From positions 102,924 to 166,923 of the forward strand of contig JABWAT010000004.1 in assembly GCA_013360915.1 (NCBI GenBank): a stretch of 64,000 nucleotides of DNA. The letters run 5' to 3'. The position numbers and the translations under genes are program-made. How positions within the stretch are numbered: position 1 is the stretch's first letter; every line of letters begins with the position of its first letter. The notes beneath the pieces were generated by a model. The model made no database searches. It saw only the letters and a list, made by a program, of their open reading frames with translations, and was not told where the DNA came from. Shown here in pieces: positions 8,938 to 17,230 of the stretch. This stretch comes from Bacteroidota bacterium. Lineage in GTDB: Bacteria > Bacteroidota > JABWAT01.

Positions 8938-9162
8938 TTACTAAGAAATATTTAATTTTTGCGACTGCTTATCAGTTGGATTTCAGAAAAATTGGTCCCA
9001 TCTTGCCATCGACCGGGTAAGATGAAATGCCCTGTCACTGGTCCGGATACGGAAAAATGGCCAGCGAAGGATACTGATTCGGTTAAGCACGATCCCGTTC
9101 CCGCTACAACGCCCGCTTGATGACCAGTTCAACACTGAACAGATACGAAAGGTTATGATACT

Positions 9163-9432
9163 ATGAAATTGTACGTTGGGAACCTGCCTTACAGTACCAC
9201 CAATGAATCCCTGGCTGCTGCTTTTGAAGCGTATGGCGAAGTTATTTCTGCCAGCGTGATTAAAGATAAGCTTACCGGCCGTTCCAAAGGATTTGCGTTT
9301 GTTGAAATGAAAGATTCTGATGCCGGTTCTTCCGCTATTCAGGGTCTGAACGGCAAACCGTTCTCCGGACGGAACATCACCGTCAGCGAAGCTCGTCCGA
9401 AGGAAGAGCGTCCGGCTTACCGCCCCCGCTGA
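9163..9432 (+). CDS. Small RRM-type RNA-binding protein
   Basis: 89 aa, a single RRM domain with almost no extra sequence. RNP2 is LYVGNL (residues 3-8) and RNP1 is KGFAFVEM (42-49); the aromatic residues Tyr4, Phe44 and Phe46 that stack on RNA are all present. The basic C-terminus (ARPKEERPAYRPR) could add nonspecific RNA contact. The ATG has AAAGG 10 nt upstream. It has its own 225 nt leader region, which holds a small GTTCA-ACAC-TGAAC hairpin at 9127-9140. In bacteria such single-RRM proteins are often linked to cold or stress RNA metabolism; target RNAs are unknown here. Confidence 0.92.
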   Translation: MKLYVGNLPYSTTNESLAAAFEAYGEVISASVIKDKLTGRSKGFAFVEMKDSDAGSSAIQGLNGKPFSGRNITVSEARPKEERPAYRPR

Positions 9433-9436
9433 TCGG

Positions 9437-10489
9437 TTACACCCATTGCTGATAGACATCCCCGTACCGTCCGGTTTCCGGTCGGTGCCGGGGATTTTTT
9501 ATTTTACTCCGAACCGGTTCTGACCGGATGATATTCACCAACTGATCCCGCCAATCGGTTTCTTTTTCCACCCAGACGTCTGTCTGACCGCCGAACAATT
9601 CCCTGAAAACGGGAATGTCACTTAATATTACCGGTGTGTTCAGATGCAGGGCCTCCGCAACCGGCAGTCCGTATCCTTCATACAGTGAAGGAACCAACAA
9701 GGCTCTGGCCTGCTTCATCAGTGACCATATCTGCTCATCGGGAAGATAGCCAGTGAACCGGATGTCTGGGTCATTGGCAAAGCGAGCCAGATCCGGCCAC
9801 TGATTTCCCGGTTCTCCGGCCATCACCAACCGGAAGCCTCCCCGGTCAGCCGCCTTCAGTGAGGTAAAAGCCCTCACCACTGCAAGCGGATTTTTCCGGG
9901 CATTCAGATTTCCGACAAAAAGCAGGTAAGGGTTGGGCGCCGGTCGCAGATCGGAGAACTGATCACTCCATTGGTAAAAATGCCCGGGAAGATCGGGGGG
10001 GATCACCCAAAGCCTTGCCGCAGTACCCGGAACCAGACCAGCGAGATCGTCTGCAGTGGTTTTACTGACACAAAAAAAGGCGTCCGCTTCCTTCAGGCTG
10101 CGATTTATGTGCCAGCGCAGAACGGGTTTTTCGGGAATGTGACGGTACCCGGGAAGCAGAAGGGCCAGGTCATGAATGGTCAGAACCTTGATCCGGGGCT
10201 GCAGTCCCGGATGAAAAACCGGGAACATGGCATTGGTGCCATGCCAGATATCGGGCTGGCGATCCAACCAGGGAAGCCACCAGGATCCCCATCGGGAGTG
10301 AAGCGGAATCGGATGGTGTGGAACCGGAGAGGCGACCATCAGGTCGCGGTGACTGACGGTTACCACTTCCGCGCGAACCCGGGGATCTGCTGCCAGTGCT
10401 TCCAGATGACTGAGGGTCACTTTTCCGATACCCGATAACCGGTGGGTCAGCGGCTGCCCGTCGAGCAGAACCGAGATCAAGGACTTCAT
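9437..10489 (-). CDS. GT4-family glycosyltransferase
   Basis: 350 aa from the ATG at 10489. The frame is open further upstream, but the family-like N-terminus (MKSLISVLLDGQPL...SGIGKVTL) begins here. Two Rossmann-like halves are visible. The donor-binding half contains LLFVGNLNARKNP, DIRFTGYLPDEQIW and PSLYEGYGLPVAEA, which is the E-x7-E retaining GT-B signature, followed by TPVILSDIPVFREL. The family transfers sugar from a nucleotide-sugar to a lipid or glycan acceptor on the cytoplasmic face. No polysaccharide genes are adjacent. It ends 4 bp from the convergent RRM gene. Confidence 0.88.
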   Translation of the reverse strand: MKSLISVLLDGQPLTHRLSGIGKVTLSHLEALAADPRVRAEVVTVSHRDLMVASPVPHHPIPLHSRWGSWWLPWLDRQPDIWHGTNAMFPVFHPGLQPRIKVLTIHDLALLLPGYRHIPEKPVLRWHINRSLKEADAFFCVSKTTADDLAGLVPGTAARLWVIPPDLPGHFYQWSDQFSDLRPAPNPYLLFVGNLNARKNPLAVVRAFTSLKAADRGGFRLVMAGEPGNQWPDLARFANDPDIRFTGYLPDEQIWSLMKQARALLVPSLYEGYGLPVAEALHLNTPVILSDIPVFRELFGGQTDVWVEKETDWRDQLVNIIRSEPVRSKIKNPRHRPETGRYGDVYQQWV

Positions 10490-10577
10490 GGGGTAAAAAT
10501 AGCGATTCAAAGCCGGTTTTAATATTTTCGCCGGGCCGGCAGGATCGTTCTGATTCCGGGCAGCAAGGGGAGCTTTC

Positions 10578-11111
10578 TTGGATTGGTTGATGTGGGTATC
10601 GGTGGCACTTGGCGCTTTGTTGCTGGCAGGTGCCATCCTGAAAATCTGGGGATTTCTCCTACCCGATACGGTTTCCTGGTCGGATGAAGTCACTTCCAAC
10701 CGGTTTTATCATGAACTGAAACCTCTTCTGTTCCAAACCGATTCCATGATGGCCTGGTTTCCCCATCGCCAGATGGCCAACCAGTCTCTGACCAGCCTTC
10801 TGATCAACGAAAAGGAAAAAACACTCACCGCCCGGTTCGGGAATCTGGTTCAGATTTATCAGGTCGAAAACTGGTCTGTTCAGCCGCCGCTTGCGCTTTC
10901 CCTTTCAACCCATTATCCGCTCGGTCCTTACCGGATCAGCTACCGTCTGGACCTGACCATCCGCAGCGATCGGGCAGGATCGGTGGTGTCCGTGGCTGAA
11001 TCCTTCAGAATACCCGATCCGAACCTGAGAGTGGGGTATTTCCGGGTGCTCAAACCACAGTATATGGCCATGCATAGTGATCTGGTTCAGTATTGGAGCA
11101 ATCCCTCATGA
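10578..11111 (+). CDS. Unknown protein with N-terminal membrane anchor
   Basis: 177 aa from a TTG at 10578 preceded by AAGGGGAG. Residues 2-26 form one transmembrane helix (WLMWVSVALGALLLAGAIL) and the rest is soluble. The body contains a predicted beta-rich stretch (TLTARFGNLVQIYQVENW, YRISYRLDLTIRS) with no motif I recognise. It is the first gene of a four-gene operon with 4-base overlaps: this gene, an exported protein, an activator-like protein and RdgB. The fold could be SRPBCC-like from the strand pattern, but this is a guess. Confidence 0.6.
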   Translation: MDWLMWVSVALGALLLAGAILKIWGFLLPDTVSWSDEVTSNRFYHELKPLLFQTDSMMAWFPHRQMANQSLTSLLINEKEKTLTARFGNLVQIYQVENWSVQPPLALSLSTHYPLGPYRISYRLDLTIRSDRAGSVVSVAESFRIPDPNLRVGYFRVLKPQYMAMHSDLVQYWSNPS

Positions 11112-12061
11112 TCTGCCGGATACTTTCCATTGCCGGGCTCTCTCTTTTGCTGCTGAGCGGATTTCAGTGTTCCCCTCCTTCCTATACCGAGAAGATTCAC
11201 GTTTATTTCAATCAGGATTTTTCCATCAGGGTTCTGGCCACGGTTGAAACCAATGGCTATCAGCCCGTTTGGTCTGAAGAGGCCAAGGCCTATATAAACC
11301 GGTACCAGACGGTTCAGGACTCGCTGATGCGCCGTCATTGGGCTGTGGATGTCAGGAAACTGGATGGTCAGTGGGATGATAAAATCCGGATTTACGCGGT
11401 CGAGGGCATTTTCAGAAATGACTACGATTTCATGAACTACCTGGCTCCGGATAACCAGTTGTGGGACCTGATTCTCGGACGGAATGATTCCATCTGGCGT
11501 ATTACGTTTAATCTGCGGGCTTACCGGGATGAACTGGCCAAATACGCCTGGGCCTATCAGGTGGTGTCGAGGGAAATTATCCGGTCTGGTAAAATTACCT
11601 TTACGGCTGCCGGAATCGATTCCTTCTATCTGGCAAAGGTGCAGCCCGCTGTAAAAAGAGAAAGCCTGGAACTTCAGACCATTGCTCACCGGGTGACCTG
11701 GGGAATTCTCTCTGAATCTGAACGGATCGTCATGCCGTTTAATCAGACCCTGTTCAGTCTGCAGAAATACCGGTTCCATGTGGGAGGCATGGCCTATGAC
11801 ATTTCCTCCCCGTATCTGCGCCAGGATGTGGATGGATCCCTGGTTTATTTTCCGTATCCTGAATACAGTGACAATGTGCTGAAGTATGCCATCTACTCTC
11901 CCTTTCGTCCCGATTTCGGATTGGAGCGGATCCGGGAAGCAGTTTATGAAGAGGTTCCGGAAATCATTTCATTCAAATGGAGACGGTACAAGCCCGGATC
12001 CGGGCTGGGTGATGCCGACCGTGTGCGGATCATCCCGGTGGGTGAGCCGGTGGCTCAATGA
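11108..12061 (+). CDS. Unknown exported protein
   Basis: 317 aa from the ATG at 11108, which overlaps the preceding stop (ATGA). The N-terminus MICRILSIAGLSLLLLSGFQC is a signal sequence. The Cys could be lipidated, but GFQC is a poor lipobox. The mature protein has many Tyr/Trp residues and charged segments (YINRYQTVQDSLMRRHW, IYAVEGIFRNDYDF). No catalytic motif is recognised. The gene is translationally coupled on both sides, so its expression is tied to the degenerate activator-like protein downstream. Confidence 0.6.
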   Translation: MICRILSIAGLSLLLLSGFQCSPPSYTEKIHVYFNQDFSIRVLATVETNGYQPVWSEEAKAYINRYQTVQDSLMRRHWAVDVRKLDGQWDDKIRIYAVEGIFRNDYDFMNYLAPDNQLWDLILGRNDSIWRITFNLRAYRDELAKYAWAYQVVSREIIRSGKITFTAAGIDSFYLAKVQPAVKRESLELQTIAHRVTWGILSESERIVMPFNQTLFSLQKYRFHVGGMAYDISSPYLRQDVDGSLVYFPYPEYSDNVLKYAIYSPFRPDFGLERIREAVYEEVPEIISFKWRRYKPGSGLGDADRVRIIPVGEPVAQ

Positions 12062-13029
12062 ACCGGTTTGCCCAGCTGATCACCTTTGATGATCTGGTTC
12101 ATTTCTCTCCCGATTTTATTGAAGCTCGAAATCTTGCCAACCGGGTTGCGCCATCCGGAATCTCTGTTTTTATCACGTCTGAACCCGGATGTGGTTCCTG
12201 GCAGCTGGCGTCCCATATTCACAACCGATCTGTCCGGCGATTAAATCCCATTCAGCTGTTTCAGCCTGATAAGCTGACCCCTTCCGGGCAGATCAGGCAG
12301 TTATTCGGATTCGAGGAGGCTGGGGTCCTCTGGCCCGGCCTGCTCGAACAGGCCGATGGAGGAACGCTGGTGATTGAACCGATCGAAGCGCTGGCGCCCG
12401 AAAGTCAGGTGAGATTATTCCGCGCACTCAATTCCCGGGAATTTGTTCCCGAAGGGTCCCAGGCCTGGCAACGGATGGATCTCCGGTTTATTGCCGTCAG
12501 CCGCTTCTCGCCGTCCGATGTCAGCCGGCTGGGGATGGTCAGGGACGAACTGCTTTTCCGCCTGGAGGGGGTGCCCGTCGGATTACCGGCCCTTCGTTTT
12601 CGGGTCCGGGATATCATTCCGCTGGCCCGTCGGTTTATGGATCGGCTGGCTGCAGAAAACGGGCAGGTATCCCGCAGTCCGGACCGGTCCGCAGCCGAGG
12701 CATTGATTGGTTACTCCTGGCCGGGCAATGACGAGGAATTGTTTCAGGTGATGGAACGGGTGATGACCCTCGGGGACCACACAACACTGAAGGCCTCCGA
12801 TCTGGTGTCACCGGTGACGGGCCAGTCCATTTCTGCACCGGTGGTGAATACCGATGTGTTCACCATGGAAAATGACCGGCTGATTACCCTGAATGAGGCG
12901 CGGGAGTTCCTGTTCCGTAAAGCCATGAAACTGACAGGAAACAATGCCGATGAAGCAGCCCGGCTTCTCGGAATTGGCCGTGCCACGGCCTTCCGCATGC
13001 AGCGAAAAGAAAAAGGAGACGGCAAATGA
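12058..13029 (+). CDS. Degenerate sigma54-activator-like AAA protein with Fis-type HTH
   Basis: 323 aa. The order of segments follows the NtrC-type AAA+ domain, but key motifs are lost. The Walker A position reads SEPGCGSW (41-48) where GESGTGKE is expected, so the ATP-binding Lys is missing. The GAFTGA sigma54 loop is replaced by LFGFEEAGV (82-90). Walker B is GGTLVIEP (101-108) in place of GGTLFLDE. The arginine-finger region and LPALRFRVRDIIPLARRF are recognisable, as is WPGNDEELFQVMERV. The C-terminus (NNADEAARLLGIGRATAFRMQ) is an intact Fis-type helix-turn-helix. It is likely a DNA-binding regulator that cannot hydrolyse ATP or engage sigma54. The start overlaps the upstream stop, and rdgB overlaps its end. 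Confidence 0.8.
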   Translation: MNRFAQLITFDDLVHFSPDFIEARNLANRVAPSGISVFITSEPGCGSWQLASHIHNRSVRRLNPIQLFQPDKLTPSGQIRQLFGFEEAGVLWPGLLEQADGGTLVIEPIEALAPESQVRLFRALNSREFVPEGSQAWQRMDLRFIAVSRFSPSDVSRLGMVRDELLFRLEGVPVGLPALRFRVRDIIPLARRFMDRLAAENGQVSRSPDRSAAEALIGYSWPGNDEELFQVMERVMTLGDHTTLKASDLVSPVTGQSISAPVVNTDVFTMENDRLITLNEAREFLFRKAMKLTGNNADEAARLLGIGRATAFRMQRKEKGDGK

Positions 13030-13613
13030 ACACCTTGTGGCTGGCAACCGGCAATCAGAAAAAAGTAGAAGAACTGCAGGCCATGCTCCGGGGAATGACT
13101 GTCACGATTCTGACAGTGCGGGATTTAGGACAATCATTTGAGGTGGAGGAAGATGGGGAAACATTCCAGGACAATGCCCGGAAAAAGGCAGAGGCGCTTG
13201 CCGCTTTGACGGGCGGATGGTGCCTGGCTGATGACTCAGGACTGGAAGTGGATGCACTGAATGGGAGACCGGGGGTCCGGTCTGCACGATTCGCCGGTGA
13301 GCCTGCATCCGATGCCAGGAACAATGAGCTTCTGCTTCGGATGATGCGTGAGGAATCCAACCGCCGGGCCCGGTTTCGTTGTGTTCTGTGGCTTACGGAT
13401 GGTCAATCCCATTATCAGACTTCCGGCCAGATTCAGGGGACCCTGGCCCTTCATCCAGCCGGGTCTGGTGGTTTTGGATATGACCCGCTTTTTGTCCCGG
13501 ATGGCTACTCTTCCACCTTCGCCGAACTGGGTCCGGACATAAAAAACACCCTCTCACACCGGGCAAAAGCCCTCAGGGAAATGCTCCCCATTCTAAGCCG
13601 GCTATTTGCATGA
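13026..13613 (+). CDS. rdgB: dITP/XTP pyrophosphatase (RdgB/HAM1 family)
   Basis: 195 aa, normal length. Signatures are LATGNQKKVEELQAML at the N-terminus, ADDSGLEVDALNGRPGVRSARFAGE (substrate and Mg2+ site), GSGGFGYDPLFVP, FAELG and the C-terminal SHRAKAL. It hydrolyses non-canonical purine nucleotides such as dITP and XTP to monophosphates, keeping them out of DNA. The ATG overlaps the upstream stop (ATGA, 13026-13029), making it the last gene of the 10578-13613 operon. Confidence 0.95.
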   Translation: MNTLWLATGNQKKVEELQAMLRGMTVTILTVRDLGQSFEVEEDGETFQDNARKKAEALAALTGGWCLADDSGLEVDALNGRPGVRSARFAGEPASDARNNELLLRMMREESNRRARFRCVLWLTDGQSHYQTSGQIQGTLALHPAGSGGFGYDPLFVPDGYSSTFAELGPDIKNTLSHRAKALREMLPILSRLFA

Positions 13614-13701
13614 TAGTCATGGTGGTAAGCGCTTCTCACCCATCTTATCATAATTCCTATAATATTGATAATCAATGTAATAAGTGCCTTCACATCCAGT
13701 A

Positions 13702-13716
13702 GTATCATAATGATAC
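13702..13716. promoter_or_regulatory. Palindromic candidate operator upstream of nrdJ
   Basis: GTATCAT-A-ATGATAC is a perfect 7-1-7 inverted repeat. It lies 30 bp upstream of the candidate -35 box of the nrdJ promoter, a suitable place for a regulator. It does not match the NrdR box consensus that I recall. The binding protein is unknown. Confidence 0.4.
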
Positions 13717-13746
13717 ATTTTTGGGGATAAGTCCTGTTGTTTTAAC

Positions 13747-13778
13747 TTGCCCCGTATTCTGTTTTCGTCTTACCTTCG
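13747..13778 (+). promoter_or_regulatory. Candidate nrdJ promoter
   Basis: TTGCCC (13747-13752) is followed after 18 nt by TACCTTCG (13771-13778), a near match to the TAnnTTTG element. It would give a leader of about 170 nt before the nrdJ ATG at 13956. Confidence 0.4.
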
Positions 13779-13955
13779 TACTGCTTCTCAAAATTCCCCA
13801 AGGGAAAGCCGGCCGTGGCCGGATCATCGCAGGAAGCCTCATCCCGGTCTGAACCCGGCGGTTTATTTACAGGTTGGTGGATCGTTCCAGATTGGTTCCG
13901 CTGTATCCGGACTCAGGTGAGTTTTTGTCGCAATGCAAATCTGGAGTCAGGTGTT

Positions 13956-16748
13956 ATGTCCGATTTTTTTAGTCCCCAGGACGATTACGAAGTAGGAGAA
14001 ATGGTGTCCCCCGCCATTGAAGATGTTATTGACGCTCAGCCGGTCCGTGAAGGTCGCGGTCTGACGGTCCACCGCCGGTTCACCCGTGAAGGTGTGGATC
14101 CGTTCAACACTGTGGAATGGGAACTGCGGTCTGCAGTGATTGCCAACGACAAAGGCGAGGCGCTTTTCGAACAGAAGGATGTGGAAGTTCCGGTTTTCTG
14201 GTCCCAGACCGCGGTGAACGTGGTGGTTCAGAAGTACTTCCATGGCGCAGTGAACAGTCCTGAACGCGAAAAATCGGTCCGTCAGTTGATTAACCGGGTC
14301 ACCCGCACCATTGCAAACTGGGGATCCGATGCCGGGTATTTCGCAACACCAGCCGACGCAGAGGCTTTTTACGCCGAACTGACGTACATGGTGCTTCATC
14401 AGATTGGCACCTTCAATTCACCCGTCTGGTTTAATGTTGGAATCGAAGCCAAGCCCCAGTGTTCGGCCTGTTTTATCATGTCGGTTGATGATACCATGGA
14501 ATCCATCCTGACCAATGCCGTTCATGAGGGTCGTCTTTTTAAATGGGGTTCGGGAACCGGATCCAACCGATCAAAACTCCGGTCTTCACGCGAAGGCATT
14601 TCGGGCGGCGGGCGGGCCAGCGGACCGCTTTCCTTCATGCGTATCTATGATTCTGTTGCCGGATCGATTAAGTCGGGCGGAAAGACCCGCCGGGCTGCCA
14701 AGATGGAAATTCTCAATGCCGACCATCCCGATATCATGGACTTTATCAAGGCCAAGATGGATGAAGAACGGAAAGCCTGGGCCCTGATCGAACAGGGTTA
14801 TGACGGTTCCTTTAACGGAGAGGCATATGCCTCGGTCTTTTTCCAGAATTCGAATTTTTCCGTCCGGGCCACCGATGACTTCATGAAAGCCGTTGAAAAC
14901 GATGAACAATGGCAGACCACCGAGGTTTCTTCAGGTAAACCATCGGTTTCTTACCCTGCCCGCGACATGATGCGCGCCATCGCTGAGGGAACCCACATCT
15001 GCGGCGATCCCGGAATGCAGTTTGATACCACCATTAACAAGTGGCACACCTGCAAAATCAGTGACCGGATTCATGCTTCCAATCCGTGCTCTGAATACAT
15101 GTTTCTCGATAATACCGCATGCAACCTGGCCTCCATCAACCTGATGAAATTCAGAAAACCCGATGGCCGTTTCGATGTGGATGCTTTCCGCCATGTGGTG
15201 GATGTGTTTATCACCGCTCAGGAAATTGTGGTCGATCCGGCCTCCTATCCGACACCTGAGATTACCCGAAACTCGAAAAATTACCGTCCGCTCGGGCTTG
15301 GTTATGCCAACCTTGGTGCGCTGCTGATGGCCAGCGGACTTCCTTATGATTCGGATGGCGGTCGTGCACTGGCTGGTGTGATTACTGCCATCATGTCCGG
15401 AGAGGCATATGCACAATCTGCCCGGATGGCCCGTGAGAAAGGAGCCTTCCGCGAGTATGCCCGTAACGCTGAGTCCTTTATCTCCGTGATTGAAATGCAC
15501 CGCAATTCACTGTCCTCCATCCAGAAGAGTATGGTGGATAAGAAACTCATGGAAGCCGCCATCAATTGCTGGGACGATGCCCTGGTCATTGGAAAGGATG
15601 CCGGATTCAGGAATGCACAGGTGACCGTTCTGGCCCCCACCGGCACCATTGCCTTTATGATGGATTGTGACACCACCGGTATTGAACCGGATATCGCCCT
15701 GGTAAAATATAAAAAGTTATCGGGTGGCGGACTTCTGAAACTGGTCAATGGCACCGTTCCGCTGGCCTTGTCTGTACTTGGATATACCGAGGCAGAAATC
15801 AGACAGATTACCGATTACATCGATGAGAAGGATACGATTGAAGGAGCACCAGGAATCCGGGAAGAGCATCTTCCGGTCTTCGATTGTGCCTTTAAGCCGA
15901 TGAACGGAACCCGCAGTATTCATTACAAAGGTCACATTCGTATGATGGCTGCGGCCCAGCCCTTCCTGTCTGGTGCCATCAGCAAGACCGTTAACATGCC
16001 CACCGAATCGACGGTGGAAGAAATCATGCAGACCTATATTGAGTCCTGGAAACTGGGCCTGAAAGCCGTTGCCATTTACCGCGATGGCAGCAAGCGCAGT
16101 CAGCCGCTGAATACGAGCATGGATAAAAAGGCCACTCAGCCTGCTGCCGGCGAACCGGTCGTGACGGCGGCCCGTCCGTTCAGACGCCGCCTGCCTGACG
16201 AACGGCATTCGGTTACCCACAAATTCAGTGTCGGCGGACATGAAGGATACATCACAGCCGGACTCTACGAAGACGGACAACCGGGTGAAGTCTTTATTAC
16301 CATGAGCAAGGAAGGGTCTACCATTTCCGGATTCATGGATGCCTTTGCCACTTCAATATCCATGGCTCTTCAGTATGGCGTGCCGCTGAATGTGCTGGCG
16401 AATAAATTCACGCACATGCGGTTCGAACCTTCCGGGTTTACCGGTAACCGTCAGATCCCCATGGCTAAATCGATTATTGATTACATTTTCCGTTGGCTGA
16501 GCCTCAAGTTCATCCCACAGGAAAATCTGCCTGGTGAACCAACCATTACCAGTGCTGAGTATCATTTACCTGCGAAGAACGAACTCAACCATGTTCACGA
16601 AGTGCATTCTCAACTGGAAACCGAAGAGAAGCGTGTGTTTAAAGCACAGGCCGATGCACCTCCCTGTACCGAATGCGGAAGCATCATGGTTCGCAGCGGC
16701 TCCTGCTACCGGTGTCTGAACTGCGGGGCAACGAGTGGGTGCAGTTAA
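13956..16748 (+). CDS. nrdJ: Adenosylcobalamin-dependent (class II) ribonucleotide reductase
   Basis: 930 aa from the ATG at 13956, which has GGAG at a workable distance; the open frame continues upstream to 13815 but without a family-like N-terminus. It reduces ribonucleotides using a B12-derived thiyl radical and does not need oxygen. Visible motifs are QCSACFIMSVDDTM, GSGTGSNRSKLRSS, NPCSEYMFLDNTACNLASIN (catalytic Cys/Glu region), APTGTIAFMMDCDTTGIEPD, then a TSCPD-type domain (GYITAGLYEDGQPGEVF) and a C-terminal zinc ribbon (CTECG...CYRCLNCG). The TAA stop at 16746-16748 lies inside the left arm of the inverted repeat that flanks the next gene. Confidence 0.93.
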   Translation: MSDFFSPQDDYEVGEMVSPAIEDVIDAQPVREGRGLTVHRRFTREGVDPFNTVEWELRSAVIANDKGEALFEQKDVEVPVFWSQTAVNVVVQKYFHGAVNSPEREKSVRQLINRVTRTIANWGSDAGYFATPADAEAFYAELTYMVLHQIGTFNSPVWFNVGIEAKPQCSACFIMSVDDTMESILTNAVHEGRLFKWGSGTGSNRSKLRSSREGISGGGRASGPLSFMRIYDSVAGSIKSGGKTRRAAKMEILNADHPDIMDFIKAKMDEERKAWALIEQGYDGSFNGEAYASVFFQNSNFSVRATDDFMKAVENDEQWQTTEVSSGKPSVSYPARDMMRAIAEGTHICGDPGMQFDTTINKWHTCKISDRIHASNPCSEYMFLDNTACNLASINLMKFRKPDGRFDVDAFRHVVDVFITAQEIVVDPASYPTPEITRNSKNYRPLGLGYANLGALLMASGLPYDSDGGRALAGVITAIMSGEAYAQSARMAREKGAFREYARNAESFISVIEMHRNSLSSIQKSMVDKKLMEAAINCWDDALVIGKDAGFRNAQVTVLAPTGTIAFMMDCDTTGIEPDIALVKYKKLSGGGLLKLVNGTVPLALSVLGYTEAEIRQITDYIDEKDTIEGAPGIREEHLPVFDCAFKPMNGTRSIHYKGHIRMMAAAQPFLSGAISKTVNMPTESTVEEIMQTYIESWKLGLKAVAIYRDGSKRSQPLNTSMDKKATQPAAGEPVVTAARPFRRRLPDERHSVTHKFSVGGHEGYITAGLYEDGQPGEVFITMSKEGSTISGFMDAFATSISMALQYGVPLNVLANKFTHMRFEPSGFTGNRQIPMAKSIIDYIFRWLSLKFIPQENLPGEPTITSAEYHLPAKNELNHVHEVHSQLETEEKRVFKAQADAPPCTECGSIMVRSGSCYRCLNCGATSGCS

Positions 16749-16779
16749 GGTTAAGAGTTAAAAGTTAGAAGTTAAAAGT
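16742..16779 (+). repeat. Left arm of heptamer inverted repeat flanking the S23-like gene
   Basis: CAGTTAAG followed by four heptamers of the type GTTAAAA (GTTAAGA, GTTAAAA, GTTAGAA, GTTAAAA). It begins within the last codons of nrdJ and supplies its stop codon. Bases 16757-16779 are complementary to 17193-17215 over 23 nt with one G-U wobble in RNA. Confidence 0.85.
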
Positions 16780-16781
16780 AA

Positions 16782-17138
16782 ATGCTTCATACCGATCTGG
16801 AGGTCTGGAAGCGATCAATAGAATTGGTAACCTCGGTATATAAATTAACCGAACAAATTCCTTCTGATGAACGATTTGGCCTGACGGGTCAAATCAGACG
16901 GGCGGCAGTCTCTGTTCCTTCAAATATTGCAGAAGGTGCCGGCCGTCTTCACAGAAAGGAACTGGTTCAATTTCTTAACATTTCAACCGGATCACTTTCA
17001 GAATTAGAAACACTTTTAATTATTGCGAGAAATCTGGGATTTATAAATCAAAATGAGATCCCTGCTGATGAAATAAACAGTATCAGGAAAATGCTTGTAG
17101 GACTCACAAAAAAAATTCAGAATCAAAATCAATTCTGA
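16782..17138 (+). CDS. Four-helix-bundle protein (S23 / 23S rRNA intervening-sequence protein family)
   Basis: 118 aa. Family hallmarks are DLEVWKRSIELV, YKLTEQIPSDERFGL, QIRRAAVSVPSNIAEGAGR and a C-terminal SLSELETLLIIARNLGF helix. Relatives are encoded in intervening sequences of 23S rRNA genes and as free-standing genes; Avd of diversity-generating retroelements has the same fold. The molecular role is not settled, and no reverse transcriptase is nearby. The gene sits between nrdJ and nrdB and is bracketed by complementary heptamer repeats, so a transcript could loop it out. No clear ribosome-binding site precedes the ATG, because the repeat occupies that position. Confidence 0.85.
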   Translation: MLHTDLEVWKRSIELVTSVYKLTEQIPSDERFGLTGQIRRAAVSVPSNIAEGAGRLHRKELVQFLNISTGSLSELETLLIIARNLGFINQNEIPADEINSIRKMLVGLTKKIQNQNQF

Positions 17139-17190
17139 GTTTCAGAATGGTAATTGCGCACTCGTCTATAGCCAGGTGTTTAATTTCCCC

Positions 17191-17217
17191 AAACTTTTAA
17201 CTTTTAACTTTTAACTG
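17191..17217 (-). repeat. Right arm of heptamer inverted repeat flanking the S23-like gene
   Basis: Three tandem heptamers (AACTTTT type) ending in AACTG; this is the reverse complement of the left arm, including its outer CAGTTAA end. It lies 14 nt before the nrdB start. Confidence 0.85.
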
Positions 17218-17230
17218 TATTTCCCAATTC

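Larger units (their letters stand above)
13614..13955. other. 342-nt intergenic region upstream of nrdJ
   Basis: No gene seen. It holds an A/T-rich upstream segment, a short palindrome (13702-13716), a candidate promoter (13747-13778), and a leader of about 170 nt with one GC-rich hairpin (CCGGC/GCCGG, 13809-13822). I do not see a complete cobalamin riboswitch. Confidence 0.6.

Noticed and set aside
13614..13955. Cobalamin riboswitch upstream of the B12-dependent nrdJ
   Set aside because: A GC-rich hairpin after GGGAAAGCC and a late AGTCAGG were suggestive, but the order, the GCCACTG element and the B12 box are not convincing.
16782..17138. Diversity-generating retroelement accessory (Avd)
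   Set aside because: The fold family is shared, but there is no reverse transcriptase or variable/template repeat pair nearby.
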